Assembly (NCBI RefSeq): GCF_016654015.1
Contig: NZ_JAEPWM010000005.1
Location: 248,001-312,000, forward strand
Direction of reading: 5' to 3'
From: Ramlibacter ginsenosidimutans
Lineage (GTDB): Bacteria > Pseudomonadota > Gammaproteobacteria > Burkholderiales > Burkholderiaceae_C
DNA length: 64,000 bases
Notes under the pieces: generated by a model
What the model was told of the DNA's origin: nothing
The model's database searches: none
The model's input: the letters and a program-made list of their open reading frames with translations, nothing else
Part shown: piece after piece, positions 49,599-56,552 of the stretch
Layout of the letters: every line of letters begins with the position of its first letter
Numbering within the stretch: the stretch's first letter is position 1
Made by a program: the position numbers and the translations under genes

Positions 49599-50516
49599 TC
49601 AAAGAATCGGCGCACCCGCCGACAGGACGTCGACGCAGCGCTGCAAGGCCGCGCTGGCGTGCTTGTCGCGGTGCACGACCCAGTAGCACTGGCGCGTGAT
49701 CACGGGCAGCACTGTCCGCACTTCCTTGAGCGCGCCGGAAGCAAGCAGGTCCGCGACCACCCACCGTGACAGCACCGCATGGCCGAGCCCGAGCACCGCA
49801 GTGTGCCGGATCGCCTCGGCGCTCGCCAGCTCGATGCTGCGCCGGTACGAGCGCACGTGTGGCAGCAACGCCTGGTCGGTCGCCTCGCGCGTGCCGGACC
49901 CCGGCTCGCGCAGCAGCCACACCGCTTCGCGCAATTCGCGCGCGCCCAGCCGGACTGGTCCGCGCTGCGCAAGCTGCGGGCTTGCGACCACCACCATCTC
50001 GTCGCGCACCCAGGCGTGCACGTCCAGCGCCGGATCGTGGCAAGGCCCCTCGATCAGCCCGAGGTCGAGCTCGAAGGCGGCGACCGCGGCGCAGATTTCC
50101 GAGGTGTTGCCCACGGCGACCGAGGACTTCCAGTGCGGCGCGTGCTGCAGTTCGTCCTCGTACAGGGCGGCAAGAAGGGGCGGCACGAGGTGCGCGGCGA
50201 CGGTCATGCTGGCGCCGATGCGCACCGACTGCAGGCGCGCGGCCGCCGACTGGCCCAGGTCCTCGAGTTGCCGCGCGGCTTCCAGCAGCGCACGGGCGCG
50301 GGGCAGCAGCTCGCGTCCGTTGTCGTTCAGCAGCAGCCGCTTGCCCGCACGGTCGAACAGCCGCATGGCCAGCAGGCGCTCCAGCTCGTTGACCGCGGCG
50401 CTGGTCGCCGACTGCGAGAGGGCAATCTCCTCGCTGGCGGCGCGGGTGGACCCGGTGCGCGCCACCGATTCGAAGATCTGCAGCTGCCGCAGGCTCAGGC
50501 GCAGGGGAGTGGTCAT
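49599..50516 (-). CDS. LysR-family regulator (305 aa)
   Basis: The N-terminal HTH (LSLRQLQIFESVARTGSTRAASEEIALSQSATSAAVNELERLLAMRLFDR) is followed by an effector domain (VRIGASMTVAAHLVPPLLAALYED, then LGLIEGPCHDPAL and LREPGSGTREATDQAL), as in CysB/CbbR-type members that control YeiH. The Met at 50516 begins the canonical alignment, and the upstream in-frame extension is rejected. It is divergent from the YeiH-like gene and is its probable activator. Confidence 0.89.
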   Translation of the reverse strand: MTTPLRLSLRQLQIFESVARTGSTRAASEEIALSQSATSAAVNELERLLAMRLFDRAGKRLLLNDNGRELLPRARALLEAARQLEDLGQSAAARLQSVRIGASMTVAAHLVPPLLAALYEDELQHAPHWKSSVAVGNTSEICAAVAAFELDLGLIEGPCHDPALDVHAWVRDEMVVVASPQLAQRGPVRLGARELREAVWLLREPGSGTREATDQALLPHVRSYRRSIELASAEAIRHTAVLGLGHAVLSRWVVADLLASGALKEVRTVLPVITRQCYWVVHRDKHASAALQRCVDVLSAGAPIL

Positions 50517-50541
50517 GCGGGTCCTCGGGTGAACGATCGGA

Positions 50542-50558
50542 TCGCTCGATCTTAGCGA
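50542..50558. promoter_or_regulatory. Candidate LysR-type binding palindrome
   Basis: TCGCT and AGCGA flank 7 bp in the 104-bp gap between the divergent LysR and YeiH-like genes, 26 bp from the regulator start. The layout is right for a LysR site, but the half-sites are short. Confidence 0.3.
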
Positions 50559-50620
50559 GACAAACCGTTGGACCGTTCGATGTGCAAGCCGGACACTCCA
50601 TCCGCTCACACCTCCATCCC

Positions 50621-51709
50621 ATGACCGCCGCCTTGACCGCCCGCTCTCCCGCCAGCCTGTTCGCCGCCACGCGAGGCTTGCTCCCGGGCCTCGTCCTGTG
50701 CGGCTTGCTGGCCGCTGCAGGCAGCCAGCTCGCCAGGGTGCCGGTGCTGGCACAGCATGGGCTGAGCGCGCTCACCCTCGCGCTGATCCTGGGCATGGTC
50801 GTGGGCAACCTGTGGCCCACGGACACGGCGGCGGCTTGCGAGCCGGGCGTCGGCTTCTCCAAGCAGCGGCTGCTGCGCCTGGGCGTGGTCCTGTACGGCC
50901 TGCGCCTGACGGTGCAGGACATTGGCCACGTCGGCTGGACCGGCGTGCTGATCGACGGCGTCGTCGTGTGCAGCACCTTTGCGCTGGCCTGCTGGATCGG
51001 CATTCGCTGGCTCGGCCTGGACCGCAGGACGGCCATGCTGATCGGCATCGGCAGTTCCATCTGCGGCGCCGCTGCCGTCATCGCCGCCGAACCCGTCGTC
51101 AAGGGACGACCCGACCAGGTGACCGTGGCGGTGGCGACCGTCGTCGTGTTCGGCACGCTGGCCACCTTCCTCTATCCGCTGCTGTTCGTGGCCGCCGCGC
51201 ACGGCTGGCCGTTCCCCGCGGACAGCGCGCACTTCGGCCTCTACGTCGGCTCCACGATCCACGAGGTGGCCCAGGTGATCGCGGCGGCCCGCTCCGTCGA
51301 CCCGACCGCCGCGGACACGGCGGTGATCGCCAAGATGGTCCGCGTGATGATGCTTGCACCGTTCCTGCTGGCGCTCTCCACCGTCGGCAATTTCGAGCGC
51401 GACGACAGCGCGCCCCGCAGCGCTGCGGGCCAACGCCGGTCGGTGACCATCCCCTGGTTCGCCGTTGCATTCATCGCGCTGGTCCTGTTCAACTCGCTGC
51501 ACTGGCTCGGTGCCCGCGTGGTCGCGTCGCTGATCGATATCGATACGGTCCTGCTCGCGATGGCCATGGCCGCGCTTGGGCTCGCGACGCGGGTGCGCGC
51601 CGTGCGGCAGGCCGGCAGCCGCCCGCTGCTGCTCGCGCTCGCGCTGTTTGCGTGGCTGGTGGTCGGTGGTGCGGTGGTGAACGCCTGGGTGCCGCGCTTG
51701 CTGGGGTGA
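50621..51709 (+). CDS. YeiH-family putative sulfate exporter (362 aa)
   Basis: This is a YeiH/UPF0324 inner-membrane protein with about ten helices. The characteristic segments are LALILGMVVGNLWP, GFSKQRLLRLGVVLYGLRLTVQDI, the conserved LIGIGSSICGAAAVIAAEPVV and LYVGSTIHEVAQVIAA. Relatives export sulfate or sulfite and are often partnered with LysR regulators such as the one next door. ATG 50621 is preferred over an in-frame start 13 codons earlier. The C-terminus ends in a membrane helix. Confidence 0.89.
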   Translation: MTAALTARSPASLFAATRGLLPGLVLCGLLAAAGSQLARVPVLAQHGLSALTLALILGMVVGNLWPTDTAAACEPGVGFSKQRLLRLGVVLYGLRLTVQDIGHVGWTGVLIDGVVVCSTFALACWIGIRWLGLDRRTAMLIGIGSSICGAAAVIAAEPVVKGRPDQVTVAVATVVVFGTLATFLYPLLFVAAAHGWPFPADSAHFGLYVGSTIHEVAQVIAAARSVDPTAADTAVIAKMVRVMMLAPFLLALSTVGNFERDDSAPRSAAGQRRSVTIPWFAVAFIALVLFNSLHWLGARVVASLIDIDTVLLAMAMAALGLATRVRAVRQAGSRPLLLALALFAWLVVGGAVVNAWVPRLLG

Positions 51710-51825
51710 GCGAAGGGCGCGGGCTTCCGGTGCGGCCCTGGATGTGATTTTCGCCTGGGGCGCGGAGCGGAGAGAGGTGCGCTCGACGGTGTGCGGAGAA
51801 GTGCGCTCGGCGGAGGGCGGTGGGC

Positions 51826-52099
51826 GTCGCGGCAGGCGGCGTGCGGTGCAGGCCCGCTGGGCACCGGTCGGCGCTGCGCGCCGACTCCCCTGGAAGCCGG
51901 TCCGGGCGGCGTCGCGCGGCACAACTCGCAGAGAGTTTGCCCGCTGCGCGATCAAACTCTCTGCTCGGACAAGTGCCGCGGTAGCATGAAACGTACGCGC
52001 GGCTCGACGCTGTCGCTCTCGAGTCGCGCTCCGCCGCCCGGACCGGCTTCCAGGCGATGCCCCTGATGCGGGCCTGCACCGCACGCCGCCTGCCGCGAC
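51826..52099. repeat. Nested long inverted repeat (274 bp)
   Basis: The outer arms 51826-51857 and 52068-52099 are a perfect 32-bp inverted repeat. Inside are perfect 22-bp arms at 51889-51910 and 52033-52054. The centre is a hairpin with arms GCGGCAC (51916) / GTGCCGC (51973) and GCAGAGAGTTTG (51928) / CAAACTCTCTGC (51953). The three nested pairs share one centre, so either strand could fold into a single long stem. No gene is seen in the element. Confidence 0.9.
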
Positions 52100-52162
52100 G
52101 ATGGACAGTCGGGCCCCTGCGGCGAGGAAGACGGGGTCCACTACAACTCCGCGACGGCCCTC

Positions 52163-52298
52163 GTAGGCTGGCGGTGAGCACCGCGAACCCCAGCGATCCA
52201 GCGTGGCGCAGCGAGCTGGGGTTCGCCTGCGGCTCACCACCAGCCTACTTTCTATTTCGACGCCCGTAACAGCGTGCCCCGCAACTTGCAGGGGGCAC
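52163..52298. repeat. Two further inverted repeats in the same gap
   Basis: Arms at 52163-52194 and 52215-52248 (GTAGGCTGGCGGTGAGC... against ...GCTCACCACCAGCCTAC, with an inner perfect pair GCGAACCCCAGC / GCTGGGGTTCGC) form one stem. A smaller hairpin, GTGCCCC / GGGGCAC, lies at 52274-52298. Confidence 0.85.
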
Positions 52299-52322
52299 AT
52301 CGGTGTACACCGCCGCACTACA

Positions 52323-52429
52323 GGACCAGGGCGGGGCAGCCCGTCTGGGCGAAATAAAGGAGGAGGAGTGGGCTTGCCAAAGCCCGCTCCGGGGGACATT
52401 CGCCCAGGCGGGCTGCCCCGTCCTGGTCC
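52323..52429. repeat. Long inverted repeat with 31-bp arms
   Basis: The arms 52323-52353 and 52399-52429 match at 29 of 31 positions (the left starts GGACCAGGGCGGGGCAGCCC). The loop itself carries a small hairpin around GGGCTTGCCAAAGCCC and a purine-rich tract (AAAGGAGGAGGAG). It lies about 200 bp before the bufferin operon. Confidence 0.85.
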
Positions 52430-52635
52430 GGACCCAAGGGCCGCAGCCACGCGACCCCCCGCGCGAAAGACATTCGCCGTACCGCATTGCCTCCTACCGG
52501 CCAAGCCACGGCCGCGCTGCGCTTCCCGAAACCCGTCGAATATTTCTCCACCCCGCTGTAACCCCGCGCGCCGCCGCACCGAATGGAATGGCACGGACTC
52601 AATGGTGAGGCCGTTCCCATGAAAGAGGTGACACG

Positions 52636-52950
52636 ATGGAACGTCGATTGCTGGCCGGTTCGGCCTTGTCTGCTGCCCTGGGCCTGATGCTCGCTTCGGC
52701 CGGTCTGCCCGCGCAGGCCCAGGCCGACATGAGCAAGACGCCGCAGGTGGTGAAGGACAACATGATGCGCGCGCAGGCCAACAAGCTGGAGAAGTGCTAC
52801 GGCATCAACGCCGTCGCCAAGAACGACTGCGCCGAGGGCGCGCATTCCTGCGCGGGCCAGTCCACGCAGGCACGCGACGGCAAATCGTTCGTGCTGCTGC
52901 CCGCGGGCGACTGCGGCAAGATCGCCGGCGGCAAGCTGATGGCGAGCTGA
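52636..52950 (+). CDS. bufA1: Bufferin precursor, DUF2282/BufA1 family (104 aa)
   Basis: A signal peptide (residues 1-30, ending AQAQA) is followed by a mature part with the four conserved cysteines of DUF2282 bufferins: Cys54 in EKCYGINAVAKNDC, Cys65, Cys72 in GAHSCAGQSTQARDG and Cys93 in LPAGDCGKIAGGKL. In bufferins studied in Caulobacter, Cys residues are converted to thiooxazoles by an MNIO enzyme and the exported product binds copper. It is the first gene of a four-gene operon with bufB, bufC and a DoxX gene. GAAAGAGG precedes the ATG. No leader separate from the signal peptide is seen, as normal for this RiPP class. Confidence 0.9.
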   Translation: MERRLLAGSALSAALGLMLASAGLPAQAQADMSKTPQVVKDNMMRAQANKLEKCYGINAVAKNDCAEGAHSCAGQSTQARDGKSFVLLPAGDCGKIAGGKLMAS

Positions 52951-52961
52951 GCGTCGAGCCC

Positions 52962-53816
52962 ATGCCTGCAGCCACCGCGAGCGTGCCTGCCGCGGCGGGG
53001 ATCGGCCTGCGTTTCCAGCACCACCAGCGGGTGCTGGAGACGCGGCCGGCCATCGCCTGGCTCGAAGTGCACACGGAGAACTACCTGCGCGGCGGCCCAT
53101 CGGCCCGCACGCTCGACGCGGTGCGCCGCGACTATCCGCTATCGCTGCATGGAGTCGGGCTGTCCCTCGGGAGCGCCGACGGAGTCGATCGCGCGCACCT
53201 GCTGCGTGTGCAGCAAGCCGTGCGACGGTTCGAGCCCGGCCTCGTGTCGGAGCACCTGTCGTGGAGCGCCGTGGGCGGCCACCACCTGCCCGACCTGCTG
53301 CCCTTGCCGATGACGCAGGAAGCCCTGGCGGTCGTCTGCAGGCACGTCGATGCGGTGCAGGTTGCGCTGGGCCGCCGCATCCTGGTGGAGAACCCCTCCA
53401 GCTACATCCAGTACGCGCACTCCACGATCCCGGAGTGCGAGTTCCTCGCCGCGCTGGCGCAGCGCACCGGCTGCGGCATCCTGTGCGACGTCAACAACAT
53501 CTTCGTCAGCGCCTGCAACCACGGCTGGGATGCGCACGCTTACCTGGACGCGTTGCAGCGCGATGCCGTCGGCGAGATCCATCTCGCCGGCCACGCGGTG
53601 CGCCGGCTCGAGAGCGGCGGCACGCTGCGCATCGACGACCACGGCTCGCGCGTCGCGCCCGAGGTGTGGCGCCTGTACGAGCAGGCGCTGGACCGGTTCG
53701 GTCCCCTGCCCACGCTGGTGGAGTGGGACAACGACATCCCCGCGCTGGAAGTCCTGCTCGCCGAGGCGCGCACGGCGTCGGCCGTCATGGAGGCGCACCT
53801 TGCCTGCCCTGCTTGA
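52962..53816 (+). CDS. bufB: MNIO (DUF692) peptide-modifying enzyme BufB (284 aa)
   Basis: This is a multinuclear non-heme iron oxidase of the DUF692 family, a TIM barrel that modifies cysteines of the precursor. Conserved metal-site regions are visible: His63 in LSLHGVGLSLG, His98 in LVSEHLSWS, Glu143-Asn144 in ILVENPSSY, Asp176/Asn179 in CDVNNIFVSACNHGWD, His207 in EIHLAGH and Glu254 in LVEWDND. Its ATG is 11 bp after bufA1, and its end overlaps bufC. It acts in the cytoplasm on BufA1 before export. The full length and all metal residues suggest it is functional. Confidence 0.93.
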   Translation: MPAATASVPAAAGIGLRFQHHQRVLETRPAIAWLEVHTENYLRGGPSARTLDAVRRDYPLSLHGVGLSLGSADGVDRAHLLRVQQAVRRFEPGLVSEHLSWSAVGGHHLPDLLPLPMTQEALAVVCRHVDAVQVALGRRILVENPSSYIQYAHSTIPECEFLAALAQRTGCGILCDVNNIFVSACNHGWDAHAYLDALQRDAVGEIHLAGHAVRRLESGGTLRIDDHGSRVAPEVWRLYEQALDRFGPLPTLVEWDNDIPALEVLLAEARTASAVMEAHLACPA

Positions 53817-54588
53817 ACTGCAGCACGCGATGCACGCGCGGCTCGCCGGCGTTAGCAACGACGACGCGCCAGCATGGATCCAGGCGCCGGCCGCGGAAGT
53901 CGCGGAGCGCCTGGCCGTGTACCGGGGCACCGTGCTGGACACGCTGGTTCGCGCGCTGCGGCTGTCCCATCCCACGGTGCACCGACTGGTCGGCGACGCC
54001 TTCTTCCACGGCGCGGGGCGCCTGTTCGCGCAGCAGCACCTGCCCGCCAGTGCGGACCTCGATCGCTACGGCGACGGCTTTTCGCAGTTCCTGCAGGACT
54101 TCGCACCGTGCGCCACGCTCACCTATGTGCCCGACGTCGCGCGTCTCGACCGGGCCGTCCACCGCGCGCTGCACGCGGAGGACGCCGAGCCCCTTGCTTT
54201 CGGCGCTCTTGCGGCCGCCGCTGCGAGCACCGATCCGGACCGGCTTCGCTTCGTCGCGCATCCATCCGTGTCCTTGCTGTGCTCGCCGTTCCCGGTCGAT
54301 GCGATCTGGCGCGCCGTGCTGCAGCAGGACGATGACGCGATGGCGGCGGTCGACCTGGACAGCGGCCCCGTGCACCTGATCGTCGAGCGGGTCGCCGGCA
54401 GCGTCGAGGTCACGCGGATCGCAGCCAGCGAGTGGCCGGCGTCGCAGTGCCTGCTGCAGGGGCGCCCGCTCGCCGAACTGCTCGACGCGCCGGGAGCCAT
54501 CGACATTCCGGACCTGCTGGCCCGGCACTTCCGCGCGGGGCGCCTGGTCGCCTTCGCGACCCATCCACCCGAAGGAGATTCCCCATGA
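53800..54588 (+). CDS. bufC: BufC, DUF2063-family partner of the MNIO enzyme (262 aa)
   Basis: DUF2063 proteins act with DUF692 enzymes, probably binding the precursor peptide and presenting it. The N-terminal domain (LELQHAMHARL, then VAERLAVYRGTVLDTLVRALRLSHPTVHRLVGDAFFHGAGRLFAQQH) is followed by the typical DLDRYGDGFSQFLQDF and LARLDRAVHRALHAED helices. No ATG fits the family start: TTG 53800 places the start at LPALLELQ and overlaps bufB by 17 bp. ATG 53830 is the alternative and would remove ten conserved residues. Its stop overlaps the DoxX start (ATGA). Confidence 0.88.
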   Translation: MPALLELQHAMHARLAGVSNDDAPAWIQAPAAEVAERLAVYRGTVLDTLVRALRLSHPTVHRLVGDAFFHGAGRLFAQQHLPASADLDRYGDGFSQFLQDFAPCATLTYVPDVARLDRAVHRALHAEDAEPLAFGALAAAAASTDPDRLRFVAHPSVSLLCSPFPVDAIWRAVLQQDDDAMAAVDLDSGPVHLIVERVAGSVEVTRIAASEWPASQCLLQGRPLAELLDAPGAIDIPDLLARHFRAGRLVAFATHPPEGDSP

Positions 54589-55073
54589 CCGACTTGCTGG
54601 TTCGCATCCGTGCCGCCCTGGAGCGTGTGTCCTATTCCGTGCTCGCCTTGCCGCTGCGCTTCGCCGTGGCCACGATCTTCTGGAATTCCGCCATGACCAA
54701 GCTGGCGAACTGGGCCACGGCGGTGGCCTTGTTCACCGACGAATACCACGTGCCGGTGCTGCCGCCGGAACTGGCGGCGTACCTGGCCGTGAGCATCGAG
54801 TTGGCGACCCCCGTGCTGCTCGTGCTGGGCCTGCTCACGCGGCCGGCGGCCGTGGTGCTGCTGGGAATGACGACGGTGATCGAGGTGTTCGTCTATCCGC
54901 AGGCCTGGCCGACCCACCTGCAATGGGCCGCGATGCTGCTGGTGCTGCTGTGCCGCGGGCCGGGCGCGCTGTCGCTCGACGCGTGGCTGTGGCGGCGTTG
55001 GGGCCCCGATGGCCGGCGCGTCGACGCCGCGGTCCGCGACCGCGCCGAACTGCCTCGGCCGGGTCCGGCCTGA
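54585..55073 (+). CDS. DoxX-family membrane protein (162 aa)
   Basis: This is a four-helix DoxX-type integral membrane protein (ALPLRFAVATIFWNSAMTKLANW, PELAAYLAVSIELATPVLLVLGLLTRPAAVVLLGM, HLQWAAMLLVLLCRGPGALSLDAWL). DoxX proteins are a standard fourth member of bufferin loci, perhaps linked to membrane redox chemistry, but their role is not established. The ATG overlaps the bufC stop by 4 bp, so all four genes are one unit. It is convergent with the cytochrome c gene at 55088. Confidence 0.9.
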   Translation: MTDLLVRIRAALERVSYSVLALPLRFAVATIFWNSAMTKLANWATAVALFTDEYHVPVLPPELAAYLAVSIELATPVLLVLGLLTRPAAVVLLGMTTVIEVFVYPQAWPTHLQWAAMLLVLLCRGPGALSLDAWLWRRWGPDGRRVDAAVRDRAELPRPGPA

Positions 55074-55087
55074 GGGTGGCTGCGCCT

Positions 55088-55498
55088 TCAGCGCAAGGTG
55101 TAGAGATAGCTTGCGATATCGCGCGCCTGCGCCTCGGTGATGCCCATCTCGGGCATCGCGTTGCCGGGCACGACGCTCTGCGGGTGCTGCACCCAGTGCA
55201 CCATGTTCTCCGGCGTGTTGCGCAGCACGCCGGCGATGAAGATGCGGTCACCGATGCGCGTGAGCGGTGGCCCGACGTTGCCGTCCGCGCCGGCGATCCC
55301 CGGAATCGTGTGGCAGCCCGCGCAGCCCATGCGCGAGATCAGCGCTTGCCCGCGCTGCGGGTCGCCGCCCGGCACATTCCAGGCCGGGCGTCCCAGCGCC
55401 TGCGGCACCTTGGGGAGCGGCAGCCAGCCGTCGGCATGGCTCGCAGGCGCAGTGGCGCACAGCAGTGCCGCGGCACACCAGGCAGCGAGCGTCTTCAT
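55088..55498 (-). CDS. Periplasmic cytochrome c (136 aa)
   Basis: A signal peptide (MKTLAAWCAAALLCATAPASHA) is followed by one c-type heme site (RMGCAGCHTIPG) and a Met ligand region (NAMPEMGITEAQARDIASYLYTLR). It is the last gene of the seven-gene respiratory operon, overlapping the preceding membrane-protein gene by 4 bp. It resembles the heme domains at the end of oxidase subunit II in the same operon. It probably shuttles electrons to the oxidase. Confidence 0.9.
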   Translation of the reverse strand: MKTLAAWCAAALLCATAPASHADGWLPLPKVPQALGRPAWNVPGGDPQRGQALISRMGCAGCHTIPGIAGADGNVGPPLTRIGDRIFIAGVLRNTPENMVHWVQHPQSVVPGNAMPEMGITEAQARDIASYLYTLR

Positions 55499-55941
55499 GT
55501 TCCGCACCAGGGAACGGTGAGGTGGCTCAGGATCGCATAGATGCTGGCCACCAGCACGATGCCGCTCGTGAGCATCCCGGACATCGCCATGAAGCGCGTG
55601 CGGCCGTCGCCACTTTCGAGCAGGTGATGGCCGCCGCCGGGTTTCTCGCCAGCTGTCCGCCGCCAGTTGAGCCAGCCGACGAAACCGCCCGCCACTGCGA
55701 CCACGAGCACCACCAGGTCGCAGCCGACCACCCACGGCAGGACGTCCAGGCGCGGCTCCTGCAAGGGCATGTCGCTGGGGTAGCAGGCCTGGCTGGTCAG
55801 GATGTTGGCCAGCGTGAGCTGGACGAACCAGACCGCGGGCGGAAGCGCAAGGCAGACCCACATCCACCAGCGACCCACCTCATGGCGTTGCGGCGCCGGG
55901 TGCGGGTGCGCGGTGCCGGGCTGGCGCGTGTCCGTGTTCAT
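55495..55941 (-). CDS. Small membrane protein of the oxidase operon (148 aa)
   Basis: No family was recognised with certainty. Three hydrophobic segments are visible: WWMWVCLALPPAVWFVQLTLANIL, LPWVVGCDLVVLVVAVAGGFVGWL and MLTSGIVLVASIYAILSHL. The N-terminal 20 residues are His/Pro-rich. It lies between subunit III and cytochrome c with ATGA overlaps on both sides, so it is almost certainly part of the oxidase complex or its assembly. It may play the role of subunit IV or of a CtaG-like helper. Confidence 0.8.
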   Translation of the reverse strand: MNTDTRQPGTAHPHPAPQRHEVGRWWMWVCLALPPAVWFVQLTLANILTSQACYPSDMPLQEPRLDVLPWVVGCDLVVLVVAVAGGFVGWLNWRRTAGEKPGGGHHLLESGDGRTRFMAMSGMLTSGIVLVASIYAILSHLTVPWCGT

Positions 55942-56552
55942 CTCTGCACCCCGAGATAGGGCGAGAGGTAGATCGTCGCGAACACGGCGAGCCACACCGC
56001 GGTCACGAAGTGCCAGTACACCGCGCCGATCGACACCGCCGAATGCCGCCGCACGTCGAAGTAGCCGAGCAGCGCCCAGACCAGCAGGAACAGCAGCATC
56101 CCGAGGCCCACCAGCACGTGCGCCATGTGGAAGCCGGTGATGGTGAAGTAGAGCGAGCCGTAGGCGTTCGACGCGGGCGTGAAGCTCTTGTGCTTCCACT
56201 CGAGCACCTGCAGCGCGAGGAAGACGACGCCCAGCACGATCGTGAGCAGCAGGCCGAGGCGCAGCTTGCCCTGCTCGCCCCGGCGCAGGCCCCGCTCGCC
56301 CCACCACACCGTGCCGCTGGCCAGCAGCAGGATGATCGTGTCGGGCAGGGCGATGGTGAGCTTGGGCGCGCCGCCCGCGGGCCAGGGCGCGTGCGCCTGC
56401 GCCGCGACGTAGAAGTAGCTGAAGAGCAGGTAGCCGAAGAGTGCGGCTTCGGTGAGGACCACGCTCCACATGCCCCACCACCCGGACGACAGCCGGCCGC
56501 GGCTGCCCACCGGCAGCGGCTGCTGCAGGTCCATCGTGTCATGCACGCTCAT
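55938..56552 (-). CDS. ctaE: Cytochrome c oxidase subunit III (204 aa)
   Basis: This is a heme-copper oxidase subunit III with five hydrophobic helices. Family segments are WWGMWSVVLTEAALFGYLLFSYFYVAAQA, LEWKHKSFTPASNAYGSLYFTITGFHMAHVLVGL, and VYWHFVTAVWLAVFATIYLSPYLG. It is the short form, as in caa3-type enzymes. The start at 56552 overlaps the subunit I stop by 14 bp, and its end overlaps the next gene by 4 bp. Confidence 0.92.
   Translation of the reverse strand: MSVHDTMDLQQPLPVGSRGRLSSGWWGMWSVVLTEAALFGYLLFSYFYVAAQAHAPWPAGGAPKLTIALPDTIILLLASGTVWWGERGLRRGEQGKLRLGLLLTIVLGVVFLALQVLEWKHKSFTPASNAYGSLYFTITGFHMAHVLVGLGMLLFLLVWALLGYFDVRRHSAVSIGAVYWHFVTAVWLAVFATIYLSPYLGVQR

Noticed and set aside
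51928..51964. AGAGTTTGATC on the - strand, identical to the first bases of the 16S rRNA 5' region.
   Set aside because: Only 11 bases match and the next bases (GCGCAGCGG) do not continue the rRNA. It is part of the central hairpin of the nested repeat.
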